64,000 bases of DNA from Bacillota bacterium (lineage in GTDB: Bacteria; Bacillota; Desulfotomaculia; Desulfotomaculales; VENG01). Made by a program: the position numbers and the translations under genes. Every line of letters begins with the position of its first letter. Position 1 is the first letter of the stretch. The stretch lies in contig VENG01000001.1 in the NCBI GenBank assembly GCA_009711705.1, forward strand, positions 327,889-391,888, read 5' to 3'. Below, piece after piece: positions 17,873 to 26,195 of the stretch. The notes under the pieces are model-generated. The model made no database searches, had not been told where the DNA came from, and saw only the letters and a list, made by a program, of their open reading frames with translations.

Positions 17873-19765
17873 TCACCCCCGGGTGCCGGCAGGCACTTCC
17901 AAATTCAGCGCTCGCAGCTTTTCCGGCTTGGGAATACCGTTTTCATCCCAGCCCCTAAGGGAGTAATATTCAGCCAGCATTTCCTCGTATTTTTTCCTGT
18001 CCAACTTCATGCCTTGCGCGGGACCGCTGGATATGGGCTCTTCCAGCAGCCTGCGAGGTGGCAGATCATCTTCTTTTGTGATTCCCTCCCGCATAATAAA
18101 AAGGCGTTCTAAATTCCAAATCCTTTCTCCCGCTTGCTCCAGCTCTTCCGGAGTAAGATTCCAGCCGGTGGCTGTGGACAAGAGTTTGGTAAAGTGCCTT
18201 GGCAGCAGAGGTTTCAAAGCAATGCCCTCTAATTTACACAGGCCCAGGGAGTCCACAACGCAATGCCAGTTCTCGTGCCAGTACATGAGTCGGGCTTTGG
18301 TTGCATACTGCTGCGAATATTCCGGAGTTATTTCTATACCAACTTCCTCTTTAATATCTCCGGCATAAACATCGGGAGCCACCTCATACAGAGGTAACCC
18401 TTTTAGATGATCTCCTCCCCGGGGGGATACCGCAAAGGACAAAGCCATCCCCTTAGTGCCCCTTATATCCACCGCCGGGTAATCCATGCCCTTACTATGA
18501 ACCACAAACTCTTCACCGCCTACATTTTTGGACGCTATAGGGGCACCTTCAGCCAGTAAATTAACTGCCCCTTGCCTAAAGGCAATTTTATTGATTAATT
18601 CCACTATTGCTCCGTGATCTCCCCATTTAAGCTCTCCGTCAAGGTTTTCACGGCTTAAAATCCCCTTCTCATAACATTCCATGGCCCAGGCGATGGTGTT
18701 GCCGGTTGATATTGTGTCCAGACCCAGTTGATTGCAAAGCATGTTGGCGTGTAATACCGCATCCAGATTATCATTGCCGCACTTGGAGCCGAAAGCGGTA
18801 ACCGATTCGTATTCCGGGCCTTCCCCTGCAGTTCCGGCATAGTGGCCTTCATTGACCTGGCAAAAACGGCTGCAGCTAACCGGGCAATTGTAGCATCCTT
18901 TATTTTTGATAACCCGTTTCTCCATTATAGTTTCTCCACGTAAGTTTTCCGCCCCGTCAAAAGTTGAAGCCTGGAAATTTCGGGTGGGTAAAAAGCCCAA
19001 GAGCTGGGCCAAACCGGTAATGGCCGTAGTGCCAAAAGTGCTGGCCACCTCATACAAGGGATCTTTTAAAATGGCATCTACAGCCTCGTCCACCGCTTCC
19101 TTGAATGCAGCGGGGGTGGCCACTCTAACCCCGCGGTCACCCCGCACGGCAATGCCCTTTAAATTCTTAGCTCCCATTACCGCACCGGGGCCACAGCGGG
19201 CTGCTGCCCGGGCATGATTACATATAATAGCGGCGAAACGCACCAGGTTCTCCCCGGCCGGGCCGATGCAAGCAACTTGCGCCGAGTTCTGCGCTATCTC
19301 CTGCTTTATAATATCATCCGTCTCCCAGGTGTTTTTTCCCCACAGGTGACGGGCATCCTTTATTTCCACCCGGTCATTATCTATCCAGAGGTACACGGGG
19401 TGGTCTGCCTTACCGGTGATCACGATATGGTCATAGCCTGCCAGCTTAAGCTCCGGCCCCCAGTGCCCGCCGCAATTGGAATCACCGAAAATGCCGGTCA
19501 GTGGAGACTTAAAAGTCACAGTAAACCTCCCGGAGCAAGGGGCCAGCGTCCCCGCCAGTGGGCCCACACCGAAAATAAGAGGGGCCTTAGGGTCATACGG
19601 ATTAATGCCGGGCGGCACCATTTCATACAAAAGGCGAGCGTTTATCCCTGACTGCCCCAAATAATTAAAGGCCAGATACTGCGGCAGCTCTTTTTTGCTT
19701 ACCGTTTGTGAAGTTAAGTCAACCTCCAGTATAGTTCCGCTCCACCCAAACCATTTATTAGTCAA
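17873..19765 (-). CDS. aor: Aldehyde:ferredoxin oxidoreductase (tungsten type)
   Basis: The 630-residue protein has an N-terminal AOR domain (NKWFGWSGTILEVDL, then GPLAGTLAPCSGRF) and the Fe-S/pterin domains after it. Cluster cysteines are visible in CYNCPVSC near residue 290 and in DSLGLCKLEG near 510. The family oxidises aldehydes to carboxylic acids with ferredoxin, or reduces acids with low-potential electrons, using tungsto-bispyranopterin in the cytoplasm. A TTG start at 19765 overlaps the ferredoxin gene by 8 bp and has GGAGGTGAG upstream. The operon order is riboswitch, ferredoxin, AOR, MoaD. The physiological aldehyde cannot be read from sequence. Confidence 0.93.
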   Translation of the reverse strand: MTNKWFGWSGTILEVDLTSQTVSKKELPQYLAFNYLGQSGINARLLYEMVPPGINPYDPKAPLIFGVGPLAGTLAPCSGRFTVTFKSPLTGIFGDSNCGGHWGPELKLAGYDHIVITGKADHPVYLWIDNDRVEIKDARHLWGKNTWETDDIIKQEIAQNSAQVACIGPAGENLVRFAAIICNHARAAARCGPGAVMGAKNLKGIAVRGDRGVRVATPAAFKEAVDEAVDAILKDPLYEVASTFGTTAITGLAQLLGFLPTRNFQASTFDGAENLRGETIMEKRVIKNKGCYNCPVSCSRFCQVNEGHYAGTAGEGPEYESVTAFGSKCGNDNLDAVLHANMLCNQLGLDTISTGNTIAWAMECYEKGILSRENLDGELKWGDHGAIVELINKIAFRQGAVNLLAEGAPIASKNVGGEEFVVHSKGMDYPAVDIRGTKGMALSFAVSPRGGDHLKGLPLYEVAPDVYAGDIKEEVGIEITPEYSQQYATKARLMYWHENWHCVVDSLGLCKLEGIALKPLLPRHFTKLLSTATGWNLTPEELEQAGERIWNLERLFIMREGITKEDDLPPRRLLEEPISSGPAQGMKLDRKKYEEMLAEYYSLRGWDENGIPKPEKLRALNLEVPAGTRG

Positions 19766-20054
19766 CTTTACTCACCTCCTCCGCTATTTTTAAAGCCCCG
19801 AAAAGACAGGTAGATACACAGAGAGGCTCTTCCTCCGCCCCCCGCCCCGGGGAAACCTTGCCGCAAAACTGATCCAAACACTGCTGATTTAGCACAGGGT
19901 AATCCTTTCCTTCCTCCTCCAACTTCATGATGCGAATCCCGGCCATCCGGGGATTTACCGTCCCCAGGGAAGCATCCCATGAACAGGCCACCTCGCACCG
20001 GCGACATCCCCTGCACTTTTCAGGAAAAACCTCAATCATTGGTTTGTTGTACAT
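19758..20054 (-). CDS. 4Fe-4S ferredoxin subunit of the AOR operon
   Basis: From ATG 20054, preceded by AAAGGAGGACG, the protein has 98 residues. Cysteines occur in CRGCRRCEVAC, in QQCLDQFC and in LCVSTCLFGAL, enough for two [4Fe-4S] clusters. It is the probable electron-transfer partner of AOR and is translationally coupled to it. The frame extends upstream to 20174, but that part overlaps the riboswitch aptamer and terminator, so the longer start is rejected. Confidence 0.85.
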   Translation of the reverse strand: MYNKPMIEVFPEKCRGCRRCEVACSWDASLGTVNPRMAGIRIMKLEEEGKDYPVLNQQCLDQFCGKVSPGRGAEEEPLCVSTCLFGALKIAEEVSKVD

Positions 20055-20079
20055 GTCTTCGTCCTCCTTTTTATGCAAA

Positions 20080-20119
20080 ATAAAAAGCCCCGACCCTTTT
20101 AAATAAAGGGCCGGGACTT
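20080..20119 (-). terminator. Terminator of the cobalamin riboswitch
   Basis: On the minus strand, GTCCCGGCCCTTTA and AAAAGGGTCGGGGC pair and are followed by TTTTTATTTT. It lies between the aptamer and the ferredoxin ribosome binding site. That suits transcriptional attenuation when cobalamin is bound. Confidence 0.8.
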
Positions 20120-20142
20120 TACCATCATCTCCGGTTGAAACT

Positions 20143-20329
20143 TCCTTCGGGCAGGTCTCCTGGCTCCCGGGCAACGCCCCTGCCGCCTTCCCGACGTAGC
20201 AAGGACCTTATTTCAGACCCTTTTGTTACACCCGTGGCACACTGACAGGCACTTCCCGGTTACAGTGGCGGGACCGCTCAGGATTCTCACCTGATTCCCT
20301 ATTCTCCCCGCAAGGGGGCACCCGAAGGA
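20143..20329 (-). promoter_or_regulatory. Cobalamin riboswitch upstream of the AOR operon
   Basis: Read on the minus strand, the aptamer has P1 as a 10-bp pairing of 20320-20329 with 20143-20152. It has the conserved core AATCAGGTGAGAATCC, GCGGTCCCGCCACTGTAA and the 3' B12 box GAGCCAGGAGACCTGCC at 20151-20167. These are the hallmark elements of the AdoCbl riboswitch. A terminator follows directly. The downstream genes are a ferredoxin, a tungsten AOR and a MoaD, not cobalamin synthesis or transport genes. Binding of cobalamin should lower expression. Confidence 0.95.
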
Positions 20330-20530
20330 GGTTTGGATTTACGCGTCCTTCATCTACGCGCCTTTCATTTCTAGTTACTAGTTCTCTTTCCTGAAAAGTT
20401 TTCCTGCTGCTTGGTTTAAAAAAACAGCTCTAACACTTTATCTTGTTTCTCATTTGGAGCATTTAATAATATAAATCATACGCTCGTTGGGCAAACTCTG
20501 TACGGAAATCAAGTAATGAGGTGGTTCGTC
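20330..20530. other. Intergenic region between riboswitch and DUF2892 gene
   Basis: It should hold the promoter of the riboswitch transcript (minus) and that of the DUF2892 gene (plus). No RNA structure is recognised beyond the aptamer. Confidence 0.35.
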
Positions 20531-20710
20531 ATGGCACAAAAATCACTATATATAGAAAAGAATGTTGGCCCAATAGATCAAGGTGTTCGTATAATACTGG
20601 GCACTTCTTTAATTATACTTCCTGCTGCTTTTAAGTGGCCGGCATGGGAAATTGCAGTTTTGGCGGCAATCGGCGGCTCATCGATTATCGAAGGTATTAC
20701 TGCTTATTGA
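20531..20710 (+). CDS. DUF2892 small membrane protein (YgaP-like membrane domain)
   Basis: ATG 20531 follows GAGGTGG at good spacing and gives 59 residues. NVGPIDQGVRIILG at the N-terminus and two hydrophobic helices are typical of DUF2892, the membrane part of YgaP-like proteins. There is no rhodanese domain. The function is unknown. Confidence 0.8.
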   Translation: MAQKSLYIEKNVGPIDQGVRIILGTSLIILPAAFKWPAWEIAVLAAIGGSSIIEGITAY

Positions 20711-20810
20711 CTTGTGTTGGATCTCCTAGGGTGGTCTACCCTTGACAAAGATGAAGTTGAGAGTTAACAAAGGATGTTTAAATTTGAAGCTTTTACTTGA
20801 AAAAAAATAA

Positions 20811-20840
20811 CCCGGGAATTATGTCGCCCCCGGGCTTTTT
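20811..20840 (+). terminator. Rho-independent terminator
   Basis: CCCGGG (20811-20816) pairs with CCCGGG (20829-20834) across a 12-base loop and is followed by CTTTTTAT. It lies about 100 bp after the DUF2892 gene. Confidence 0.7.
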
Positions 20841-20927
20841 ATGCGTGTAGTATAACTCGCTAAGGATTATTGTGGTAACGGTATGAATTGTTGGCTGTTA
20901 AGGGGAAAATTTGTATATGAGATGGTC

Positions 20928-21300
20928 TTAGTTTTTGGTATTTATTAGAATGCGCTGGCCATTTTGTGATTTTGCCCACATATACTTATTGCCTCCGGCT
21001 CTTTTGGCTTCGTAAAGGGCCATATCTGCAGAAGTGATTAGTGCCATCTGTGTATCCTGGCTGTTGTTTGGGTACATGCAAGCAACGCCACAGCTAACAG
21101 TTAATCTGTTCCATGAAGAGTGAGGGTGTTTAATGTTTAACTCTTTTACGGATTCACACACACATTCGGCTAGGTGAATAGCACCTTTAAGGTCCCTCCT
21201 CTGGCGGCCCGTTTCCATTCCCGCATTAGGAATTCATCAAAGAAACGCCTGTTGTTTATATTCGTTAGCCCATCCAATGGTTCATCCCACCAATACTATT
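20928..21300 (-). pseudogene. Diguanylate cyclase remnant lacking its active site
   Basis: The upstream part, in one frame, reads DGLTNINNRRFFDEFLMREW, the usual start of a GGDEF domain. The downstream part (20928-21218), in another frame, reads LKGAIHLAECV and then LTVSCGVA and ADMALYEAKRAGGNKY, the usual end. Roughly 60-70 residues, including the metal site and the GGDEF signature loop, are missing between them and the frame changes. No upstream sensor domain is found. The gene is dead. Confidence 0.8.
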
Positions 21301-21397
21301 ATTAATTTGTAGTTTCAATATCCAATTACAAATTTCCTTTTATATAGCAAAGAGCCAAGATTGTCATTCTGAGTGCAAAAAAAACAAGGATCTCCAA

Positions 21398-21868
21398 TTA
21401 TTGCCATTCTTTACAGACATCAATCCATGAAGAATAATTTGAATATTTTTCAAGTTCTTCCATTGTTAATTCAATTGCACTATTACTACTTCCACAAGCC
21501 GGGAATACAGTCTTAAATCGTTTTAGGGACTTATCAAGGTAAACAGTGACACCATCATTAATACCGAAAGGACATACGCCACCAACAGCATGTCCTGTGA
21601 AGTCAATTACCTCGTCTGGCGTAAGCATTTTTGCCTTTGTTGAAAATTGTGCTTTGTATTTGGAATTATCGATTTTAGCGTCACCTGCAACTACAATTAA
21701 AATAGCTTTCCCATCTACCCTAAAGGACAATGTTTTTCCTATTCTTTTAGGTTCACAACCCACTGCCTGTGCAGCCAATTCAACCGTTGCACTTGAAACA
21801 TCAAATTCCAGTATTTTATCTACCATGTCATATTGCTTAAAATATTCTTTTACTTTTTCTATTGCCAT
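21398..21868 (-). CDS. YbaK/EbsC family aminoacyl-tRNA deacylase
   Basis: The 156 residues fit the YbaK/ProX fold. KTLSFRVDGKAILIVVAGD holds the conserved Lys and GDAKID follows. A late GHAVGGVCPFG segment closes the substrate pocket. Members hydrolyse mischarged Cys- or Ala-tRNA(Pro). The subfamily cannot be fixed by eye. It is a single gene with GGAGG before ATG 21868. Confidence 0.88.
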   Translation of the reverse strand: MAIEKVKEYFKQYDMVDKILEFDVSSATVELAAQAVGCEPKRIGKTLSFRVDGKAILIVVAGDAKIDNSKYKAQFSTKAKMLTPDEVIDFTGHAVGGVCPFGINDGVTVYLDKSLKRFKTVFPACGSSNSAIELTMEELEKYSNYSSWIDVCKEWQ

Positions 21869-22341
21869 TATAAATCCTCCATATACGACTTGTGTATTAG
21901 TCCGTGAAATCGATTACCACCTCTAGAACCGCCAACAGTGCCAGAGCTGATACTTATCGGCATTTTCACTATTTTTACATTTTAAGACTGATTTCCTGCA
22001 AATTTGTCCCCCCAAAAATATTGCCCCAATACTTCCGATTAAACCCTTTGATAGCCGTCCGCTTGCTTCCTGGCTCACGGGTGCCCGCCCTTTTTAAAAT
22101 TTTGAGGGAAAAAAAATTGTAAAATCCTAAGAAAGCAAATATAATTAGTGTATATAAATGTAGTGTGAAATCGAAACTAAGAGTTATCTTGAGTGCAAAT
22201 CATTTAATGCAAAGGAGGCATAGTCAGCGTTTCAATGTACACAATTGTATTTATAAGCGAGTATTTTTTTTTACATAATCATAGTGATTGAATTCACTAA
22301 TTTGAGATATGTTCTAATTAATTATCTAACGACTATAGGAG
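21869..22341. other. Long intergenic region before the DASS transporter
   Basis: About 470 bases, AT-rich toward the right. An AAAGGAGG at 22211 is followed only by a 16-codon frame, too far away to be convincing. No riboswitch, tRNA or repeat is recognised. A long leader or lost gene is possible. Confidence 0.4.
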
Positions 22342-23865
22342 ATGATTAAAATAAAAATTAGTAATAATCCAAAAGCAAATGGCGGTGCCCCTTTGGGAAT
22401 CGAGCCAGTAAATAACTTTGCTGCAGAAGGCCGTAGATTGGGTTTTGCTTTTTTGGGGATAGCCCTTTTTTCACTCTTTTATTTTATGCCCGCCCTGCCG
22501 CCGGCTATTGACCCGACCGGCAAGGTATTTGAATTAGCCCGGGAAGCGCAGTTGGCCATTGGACTTTTTCTCCTGGCTGGAACATGGTGGGTTTTTGAGG
22601 TGATACCCATCGGTGTTACTAGTATTACTATCGGAGTTTTTCAAGCGGCCTTTATGATTCGCCCGGCAACAGACGCATTTGCCAATTTTATGGATCCTTC
22701 GGTATTATTCATTCTGGGCTCATTGTTGATAGGCCTGGCATTTACCAAAGCCGGTATCACCACGCGGCTGGCCTTCAAGATGCTCGCTATCGTGGGTAAT
22801 GATACTAGAAAGATTTTGCTCGGTGTCTTTGTTGTCACTGCCGCTCTTACTCATGTAATGGCTCATACAGCGGTAGCGGCTACAATGTATCCTATGATGC
22901 TGGTCATTATGACTATGTACGGAAATGAGGATAAGCCCAGCAATTTTGGTAAAGCAATGTTCATCGGCATGGCTTATGCAGCCGGTGCCGGCAGTATGGT
23001 TACAATGCTGGGTGCGGCCCGGGCGCCGGTGGCGATAGGTTTTTTTCAGGAATTTACCGGTAACACTGTTACTTTTATTGAATTGTCTAAGGTGATGCTA
23101 CCCTTTGGTTGGGTCACTGTGTTCTTGGTTTGGTTTTTGTTGTGCTATGTTTTCTATAAACCGGAAAAGCAAAAGATAGAAGGTATGCAGGAAAAGGTGG
23201 ATGAAGTTAAATCACAGCTGGGGCCCATGACGGTAAAAGAAATATTTGTTATTTTTCTAACACTGTCTGTGGTAGCTGTCTTGGCACTGCAAAACTTTAT
23301 TCCGGCTTTAGCGAGCATGAACAAGGCGGTTCCCATGTTGGTAGCGGGTATATTGTTATTCATGATTAAGTTGTTTACTGTGGAAGACCTGGAAAAAGGC
23401 GTTCCCTGGAACATAGTTCTGCTTTTCGGTGGGGCTATGAGTATCGGTTACGCCTTATGGGAGACCGGTGCTGCGCACTGGATGGCCGTTAACTGGCTGG
23501 CTATGTTTGAAAATGCTCATTGGCTGGTTTTTGTGCTGGCTATTGCCTTCCTGGTGGCCATTATGACCAACTTTATTATGAATGTGGCGGCCATAGCCAT
23601 CACTTTACCGGTGGCACTGGTCGTTGCGGAATATATGGGAGTGAACCCATACCTTATATTGTATTCTGCACTAACTATGGCTGCTCTACCATTCTTGCTA
23701 TTGGTTGGCGCGGCACCCAACGCCATTGCTTACCAATCTAAACAATTTACCACCGGTCAATTCTTTATGGTGGGTATACCATTCACCCTAATCGTACTGG
23801 CCATGGTGGCCCTTTTTGCACTGGTGATTTGGCCGTTACTAGGTGTCCCGGCGCTAGTAAGCTAG
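22342..23865 (+). CDS. DASS/SLC13-type anion symporter
   Basis: The 507-residue protein has about 12 membrane segments and the two family hairpins: one around ALTHVMAHTAVAATMYPM and one around TNFIMNVAAIAITLPVALV. Relatives carry sulfate or di/tricarboxylates with Na+. The first hairpin has Met-Ala-His-Thr-Ala in place of the usual Ser-Asn-Thr, so substrate or ion preference is uncertain. ATG 22342 abuts its AGGAG, which is too close. The true start may be a nearby unusual codon, for example ATT just before SNNPKANGG. Confidence 0.85.
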   Translation: MIKIKISNNPKANGGAPLGIEPVNNFAAEGRRLGFAFLGIALFSLFYFMPALPPAIDPTGKVFELAREAQLAIGLFLLAGTWWVFEVIPIGVTSITIGVFQAAFMIRPATDAFANFMDPSVLFILGSLLIGLAFTKAGITTRLAFKMLAIVGNDTRKILLGVFVVTAALTHVMAHTAVAATMYPMMLVIMTMYGNEDKPSNFGKAMFIGMAYAAGAGSMVTMLGAARAPVAIGFFQEFTGNTVTFIELSKVMLPFGWVTVFLVWFLLCYVFYKPEKQKIEGMQEKVDEVKSQLGPMTVKEIFVIFLTLSVVAVLALQNFIPALASMNKAVPMLVAGILLFMIKLFTVEDLEKGVPWNIVLLFGGAMSIGYALWETGAAHWMAVNWLAMFENAHWLVFVLAIAFLVAIMTNFIMNVAAIAITLPVALVVAEYMGVNPYLILYSALTMAALPFLLLVGAAPNAIAYQSKQFTTGQFFMVGIPFTLIVLAMVALFALVIWPLLGVPALVS

Positions 23866-24023
23866 TAGTTCCCGGGCTGAAAAAAACAACCGTCTACCCG
23901 GCGTATTTCTACTGCATGGCCATAATCGTTTGACGAGAAAGTATTCCTGATCACACTCATTGTTGTTAATGTCAACTTTAACCCTATAAGAACTACAAAT
24001 GTAAATTCGGTCCCACTTCAGTC

Positions 24024-24099
24024 AGACCTGCCACGGGAACCGTATCCGTGGCAGGTCTTATAAACATAACCGGGAGCCTATATTAAACGGCCCCCGGTT
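24024..24099. terminator. Two hairpins between convergent genes
   Basis: AGACCTGCCACGG (24024-24036) pairs with 24046-24058. AACCGGGAGCC (24068-24078) pairs with 24089-24099, apart from one mismatch. They separate the DASS gene from the convergent lipoprotein gene and could serve both strands. Confidence 0.65.
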
Positions 24100-24121
24100 A
24101 CAAATAATTAAAAACTACTTC

Positions 24122-24802
24122 TTATAAAAGTACTTCAATTTCCATATTCTCCTTCAGGCCCTGTAAAAGCTCACTTTTTGCCGCTTGCATTTTTTCCTGC
24201 ATCAACATTCCTTCTATCTGTGGCTTTACGTCCTCATAAGCAGGTCTTTGACCTTCCGGCTGCTGTTCAATTACCTGATCATAAGATTTCCTAATCTCAT
24301 CCTCAGAAACAGACAACTTCTCTTCTTCAATTTCTCCTTGCATATAATTATCTATTGTAATCTGGTTAAAAATATCTTTCCCTAAATCAGCTTCAGATAA
24401 ATTGTTAGCCTCTAGTATCTCGCTAAATTTACTTTCATTATATTGCGATTTAAACGCTTCCATTTGGCTTTCCACTTCCTGCTCAGGCGCAGTTACCCCG
24501 GCTTTTTCGGCATGCTGTAAGAGAACCACGTTATTAATCATCTCATTCAACACCTGTTGTTCAGTATTTTCCAAAACTTCCTTATTCTCTTCGGCTTCAA
24601 GATCTTGCCCCTGCTGCTTATAGGCAGCTTTAACCTGTTCCATTTGGTCGTCAAATTCCTGCTTGTAAATAGCTTCGCCTTCAACAACAGCCACTTTTTC
24701 ATTACTGCCGTTTTGGTTACCAACGCTTTCCTGGCCACAACCGGCTACTGTTAGGATAAATACTGCTACCAAGAGCAGTAAAAGTGTCTTTCTTAATTTC
24801 AT
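24122..24802 (-). CDS. SurA-N-like lipoprotein without a rotamase domain
   Basis: The signal peptide ends in the lipobox LTVAGC, so the 226-residue protein is lipid-anchored outside the membrane. Residues about 35-210 look like the SurA/PrsA N-terminal chaperone domain (VVEGEAIYKQEFDDQ, then helical Gln/Glu-rich sequence). No parvulin (PpiC) domain is present, so it is probably a holdase-type folding factor. It is a single gene. Confidence 0.8.
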   Translation of the reverse strand: MKLRKTLLLLLVAVFILTVAGCGQESVGNQNGSNEKVAVVEGEAIYKQEFDDQMEQVKAAYKQQGQDLEAEENKEVLENTEQQVLNEMINNVVLLQHAEKAGVTAPEQEVESQMEAFKSQYNESKFSEILEANNLSEADLGKDIFNQITIDNYMQGEIEEEKLSVSEDEIRKSYDQVIEQQPEGQRPAYEDVKPQIEGMLMQEKMQAAKSELLQGLKENMEIEVLL

Positions 24803-25047
24803 ACAAAAAGTTCTCCCTCATTTAAATATTTTACGCCTTTAAAATTCAAACGTCATATATGTCCACTACTTAACCTGTCGAGTAACTCTGGTTACTACAG
24901 AAGATGATCTGTAATCTTCTCTTAACACCTGCTTGCATTTCTTTATTTGAATCATTCCCACACGACCGGCTAAGTCAAATTAGGAATGGTTCTTTCTAAT
25001 TTAAACACCTTCACAATTCCCTCCTTCCACCATTTAGGAAAGAGGAG

Positions 25048-25072
25048 AAGGAAGGGTAATATACCCTTCCTT
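25048..25072 (-). terminator. Hairpin downstream of the crotonase gene
   Basis: AAGGAAGGGTA and TACCCTTCCTT form an 11-bp perfect stem around ATA. The T tail is weak. The flanking 24803-25104 stretch shows nothing else I recognise. Confidence 0.55.
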
Positions 25073-25104
25073 TGAAGACCAGTGCATTGATCCGTGAACA
25101 AAAA

Positions 25105-25881
25105 TTAACTATCTGTCCAGTTCGGTTTTCTCTTTTCTAAAAAGGCCTCAATGCCTTCCCGGGCATCATTTGTGGTAGAGTTTAAGGTAATAACTTCGCT
25201 GGCATAATTAAGTGCCTGAAAATCTTCCATGTTTAACTGCTGGTAAAAACCTTTTTTTCCTATACCCAGTGCCGAAAGGCTGTACTGGGCTATAGTTGCT
25301 CCCATTTTTTCAGTGGCTTCTTCCAGCTCTTCCGGTGGAACCAGTTTGTTAACCAGTCCATGGGTTAGCGCATCTTTTGCCGGCATGAATTCTCCGGTTA
25401 ATAGCATTTCCATGGCCTTTTTCCTCCCTACATTACGGCTCAAAAATACAGCGGGTGTACTGCAGAAAAGGCCAATCTTCACCCCGGGTGTGCCAAATAA
25501 AGCGTCCTCAGCCGCCACTGCCAAGTCACAGGCTGCCACCAGCTGGCACCCGGCGGCAGTGGCCACACCGTGTACCTGGGCAATAACAGGCTGGGGGATT
25601 TCCCTGATAGCACTCATAGTTGAGTGGCAGGTCTGGAAAAGCTTTAATAACTGCTGGGGATCACTGTCATAAACCTCTTTTAAGTCATGTCCCGATGAAA
25701 AGATTTTCCCGACTCCCTTAATTATTACCACTTTAGCTTTTTTCTGTGTCCCAATATCATGTAAAACATCCTCGAGCTCCTGTAGAAGGCCCTGGGAAAG
25801 GGCATTACGCTTGTCCGGGCGATTTAAGCTGATAATACCCAACTTTTTCTTCTCTGAGTATTCTAGATATTCATAAGACAT
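25105..25881 (-). CDS. Enoyl-CoA hydratase/isomerase family protein
   Basis: From ATG 25881 (AAGGAGCTG upstream) the protein has 258 residues, the normal crotonase length. The oxyanion-hole segments are visible in KIFSSGHDLKEV and in VHGVATAAGCQLVAACDLA. LFGTPGVKIGLFCSTPAVFLSR resembles the ECHDC3-like subgroup, and the usual catalytic Glu positions are not clearly kept. It may act on an acyl-CoA in fatty or aromatic acid metabolism; the substrate is unknown. An upstream start at 25929 is possible but has no good ribosome binding site. Confidence 0.85.
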   Translation of the reverse strand: MSYEYLEYSEKKKLGIISLNRPDKRNALSQGLLQELEDVLHDIGTQKKAKVVIIKGVGKIFSSGHDLKEVYDSDPQQLLKLFQTCHSTMSAIREIPQPVIAQVHGVATAAGCQLVAACDLAVAAEDALFGTPGVKIGLFCSTPAVFLSRNVGRKKAMEMLLTGEFMPAKDALTHGLVNKLVPPEELEEATEKMGATIAQYSLSALGIGKKGFYQQLNMEDFQALNYASEVITLNSTTNDAREGIEAFLEKRKPNWTDS

Positions 25882-26083
25882 TTCTATCAGCTCCTTCTTG
25901 TTAGTTATAGTTACTAGACTTACTAACATTAAAATTTTTTCCGGGGGTATGGCTTACAATTACCATGGTAGACCCCTAGACCGGCTTTTCCTGTCCGGGT
26001 CATCGTCAGTATTGGCCTATCGGAGTTCTGTATGGTAAATAATTTAACCTAACAACGCCACAATGTGTTCGTAAAGCAAAAAA

Positions 26084-26129
26084 AGGCATAAAACCGGTTC
26101 TTTTTAGAACGTTTATACCTGTTTTTTTA
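26084..26129. terminator. Bidirectional terminator downstream of the HNH gene
   Basis: AGGCATAAA and TTTATACCT pair (one mismatch), with GGTTC/AGAAC nested inside and poly-A and poly-T runs on the two sides. Confidence 0.6.
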
Positions 26130-26195
26130 TTCACACCACTCAAATTTCTGTGTAAACTGATGCAAATCAACGACACAGTTACAAACCAATCATTA

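Noticed and set aside
20054..20174. Longer reading frame for the AOR-operon ferredoxin
   Set aside because: The extension runs through the riboswitch terminator and aptamer and lacks a ribosome binding site; ATG 20054 has AAAGGAGG.
22211..22290. Leader peptide frame upstream of the DASS gene
   Set aside because: Only 16 codons, and the ATG is too far from the AAAGGAGG to be convincing.
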